From the NCBI RefSeq assembly GCF_027924405.1, contig NZ_AP026978.1, positions 5,208,001 to 5,272,000 of the forward strand: DNA of 64,000 nt. Direction: 5' to 3'. Position numbers and translations under genes: made by a program. This document shows positions 63,045-64,000 of this stretch, in pieces. This DNA is from Nocardia sputorum (GTDB taxonomy: Bacteria > Actinomycetota > Actinomycetes > Mycobacteriales > Mycobacteriaceae). The notes beneath the pieces are model-generated. The model searched no databases. It was not told where the DNA came from and saw only the letters and a program-made list of their open reading frames with translations. Positions within the stretch are counted from its first letter, which is position 1. Every line of letters begins with the position of its first letter.

Positions 63045-63887
63045 TCAGTGGCACCCGCCCGGGACGACCAGCACGCCCAGCGCTCCCACCCCGAGGTGCA
63101 CCGCCAGCGCGGGCCCGAACTCGGCGACGATGAGTTCTCGGATGCCAGGAACGAGTTCGCGCAGCCGGCCCGCGATGGTGTGTGCGGCGTCCTCGGCGCC
63201 GAGGTGTTGCACCGCCACCGCGGCGCCGTCCTCGCCCGCCGCCTCGACCGCCGCGGCGACGAGTTTCGCGTACGCCTTGGAGCGCGTCCTGACCTTCTCG
63301 CGCAGTTCCAGCCGTCCCTCCACGATGTGCAGCAGCGGCTTGGTGACCAGCTCGCTGCCGAAGAACGTCGCCGCCGAGGACAGCCTCCCGCCGCGGCGCA
63401 GCTGCTCGGTGCGGTTGACCAGGATGAACGTGCGAGCTCGCGCGGCAGCGGCGACCGCCGCGTCGTAGACCACGTCCAGCGGCGCCCCGGCCTTGGCCCG
63501 GCGCGCCGCGGCCAGCGTGGGCAGCCCGGTGGCCAGCCCGGCGCCCAGCGAGTCGACCAGGCGGACCCGGTCGGCGGCGTCCATGTCGCGCACGGCCTGC
63601 CGACCGGCCTCCCACGTCCCGGACAGCCGGCGGGAAAGGTGCACCGCGACAACGCCGTCGCCGCCGCTGCGTTCCCAAGCCCGCTCGTACACTTCGCGCA
63701 GCTCGCCGGGGGAGGCGGCCGAGGTGGTCACGGTGTCGGACGCATAGTCGATCTCGACCGGGTCGACGCCTTCCCGCATCGCCCGGTCACCGACCAGGAC
63801 GTGCAGCGGGACGACGGCGATATCCAGCGAGTCGAGGTGTTCGGCAGGGAGGCTGGCGGACGAATCGGTGACGACCACGACTGCCAC
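63045..63887 (-). CDS. DegV-family fatty-acid-binding protein
   Basis: A 280-residue DegV protein; the family binds fatty acids and in some bacteria serves the fatty-acid kinase system. The N-terminal VVVTDSSASLPAEHL, the Ser-rich loop TTSAASPGELREVYERAW, and LSGTWEAGRQA are typical. GTG at 63887 lies 3 bp after the octT stop. Same order as Rv2417c-Rv2418c. Confidence 0.92.
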   Translation of the reverse strand: MAVVVVTDSSASLPAEHLDSLDIAVVPLHVLVGDRAMREGVDPVEIDYASDTVTTSAASPGELREVYERAWERSGGDGVVAVHLSRRLSGTWEAGRQAVRDMDAADRVRLVDSLGAGLATGLPTLAAARRAKAGAPLDVVYDAAVAAAARARTFILVNRTEQLRRGGRLSSAATFFGSELVTKPLLHIVEGRLELREKVRTRSKAYAKLVAAAVEAAGEDGAAVAVQHLGAEDAAHTIAGRLRELVPGIRELIVAEFGPALAVHLGVGALGVLVVPGGCH

Positions 63888-63890
63888 GGA

Positions 63891-64000
63891 CTACCGAACC
63901 TCCTGCAGGGTCTTGACCATCGCGTTGGCCACCGCCGTGTGACCGTCCCAGCCCCAGTGGATGCCGTCCGGGTTCGCCTCGCCGGAGAAGATGTTGTCGC
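63891..64000 (-). CDS. octT: SGNH-fold diglucosylglycerate octanoyltransferase, C-terminal part
   Basis: Only the last 35 codons lie in the window; the gene continues past 64000. The visible end is FSGEANPDGIHWGWDGH with the D-x-x-H block of SGNH enzymes. The position directly upstream of DegV matches M. tuberculosis Rv2418c (OctT), which transfers octanoyl to a methylglucose lipopolysaccharide precursor. Identity is from synteny and the small fragment. Confidence 0.7.
   Translation of the reverse strand, partial: DNIFSGEANPDGIHWGWDGHTAVANAMVKTLQEVR

Overview
The window is high-GC actinobacterial DNA with dense genes, GTG and TTG starts, strong G/C at third codon positions and few Shine-Dalgarno-free starts. 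Gene order follows the Mycobacterium tuberculosis Rv2368c-Rv2418c block with gaps and insertions (phoH, rsmE, dnaJ2, hrcA, hemW, nirA, cysH, sirohydrochlorin chelatase, cysTWA-subI, GH15 trehalase, lepA, PemK-like protein, rpsT, holA, comEC, comEA, GNAT, DegV, octT). That points to Mycobacteriales. The Hsp70-like, diiron-oxygenase and IniB/dynamin-like genes make Nocardia the best guess, but this was not tested by comparison. No rRNA, tRNA, CRISPR array, phage or insertion sequence was seen.

Layout. 1-6.7 kb: the phoH / rsmE / dnaJ2 / hrcA heat-shock and RNA-maintenance cluster on the minus strand, interrupted by a divergent LysR regulator / MFS exporter pair. 6.7-11.9 kb: two overlapping alpha/beta hydrolases, an AraC regulator, a small protein, hemW and a SnoaL-like protein. 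12-18 kb: the assimilatory sulfate-reduction operon (nirA, cysH, cysD, cysN, CbiX chelatase), led by a 30-codon cysteine-rich leader peptide that appears leaderless. 18-24.6 kb: an unknown protein, a TetR / DHA2 exporter / SGNH-hydrolase module with two palindromic operator candidates, an intergenic repeat cluster, a WYL regulator / VOC pair and a HAD phosphatase. 24.6-32.1 kb: two Hsp70-like ATPase genes flanking an SDR, a ferredoxin-ferredoxin reductase fusion and an AurF-type diiron oxygenase. 32.6-36.5 kb: the sulfate ABC importer cysA-cysW-cysT-subI. 36.8-44.5 kb: an M48 protease, two tiny membrane proteins, a GH15 trehalase-like enzyme and an IniB-like / dynamin-like pair. 45-47 kb: a PrrA/PrrB-like two-component system. 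47-57.6 kb: mixed housekeeping (lepA, aqpZ, rpsT, holA) and small regulators and enzymes. 58-64 kb: comEA-comEC, GNAT, DegV and the end of octT.

How it works together. Sulfate enters through CysTWA-SubI, is adenylylated by CysDN, reduced by CysH and NirA to sulfide, and siroheme for NirA needs the CbiX chelatase. The polycysteine leader is the expected cysteine sensor for this operon. The ferredoxin/reductase fusion is placed to feed electrons to the adjacent diiron oxygenase. The IniB-like/dynamin-like pair and the second Hsp70-like protein with its 42-nt tandem-repeat tail look like envelope-associated systems of unknown function.

Most unusual signals: the leaderless Cys leader peptide; the Hsp70-like protein with a membrane segment and minisatellite tail; a dynamin-like GTPase whose P-loop lysine is methionine; a probable one-base deletion at the end of the LysR gene; repeats at 21.8-22.0 and 40.35-40.46 kb; a compositionally odd insertion in comEC; and several genes with a -10 element placed for leaderless transcription.
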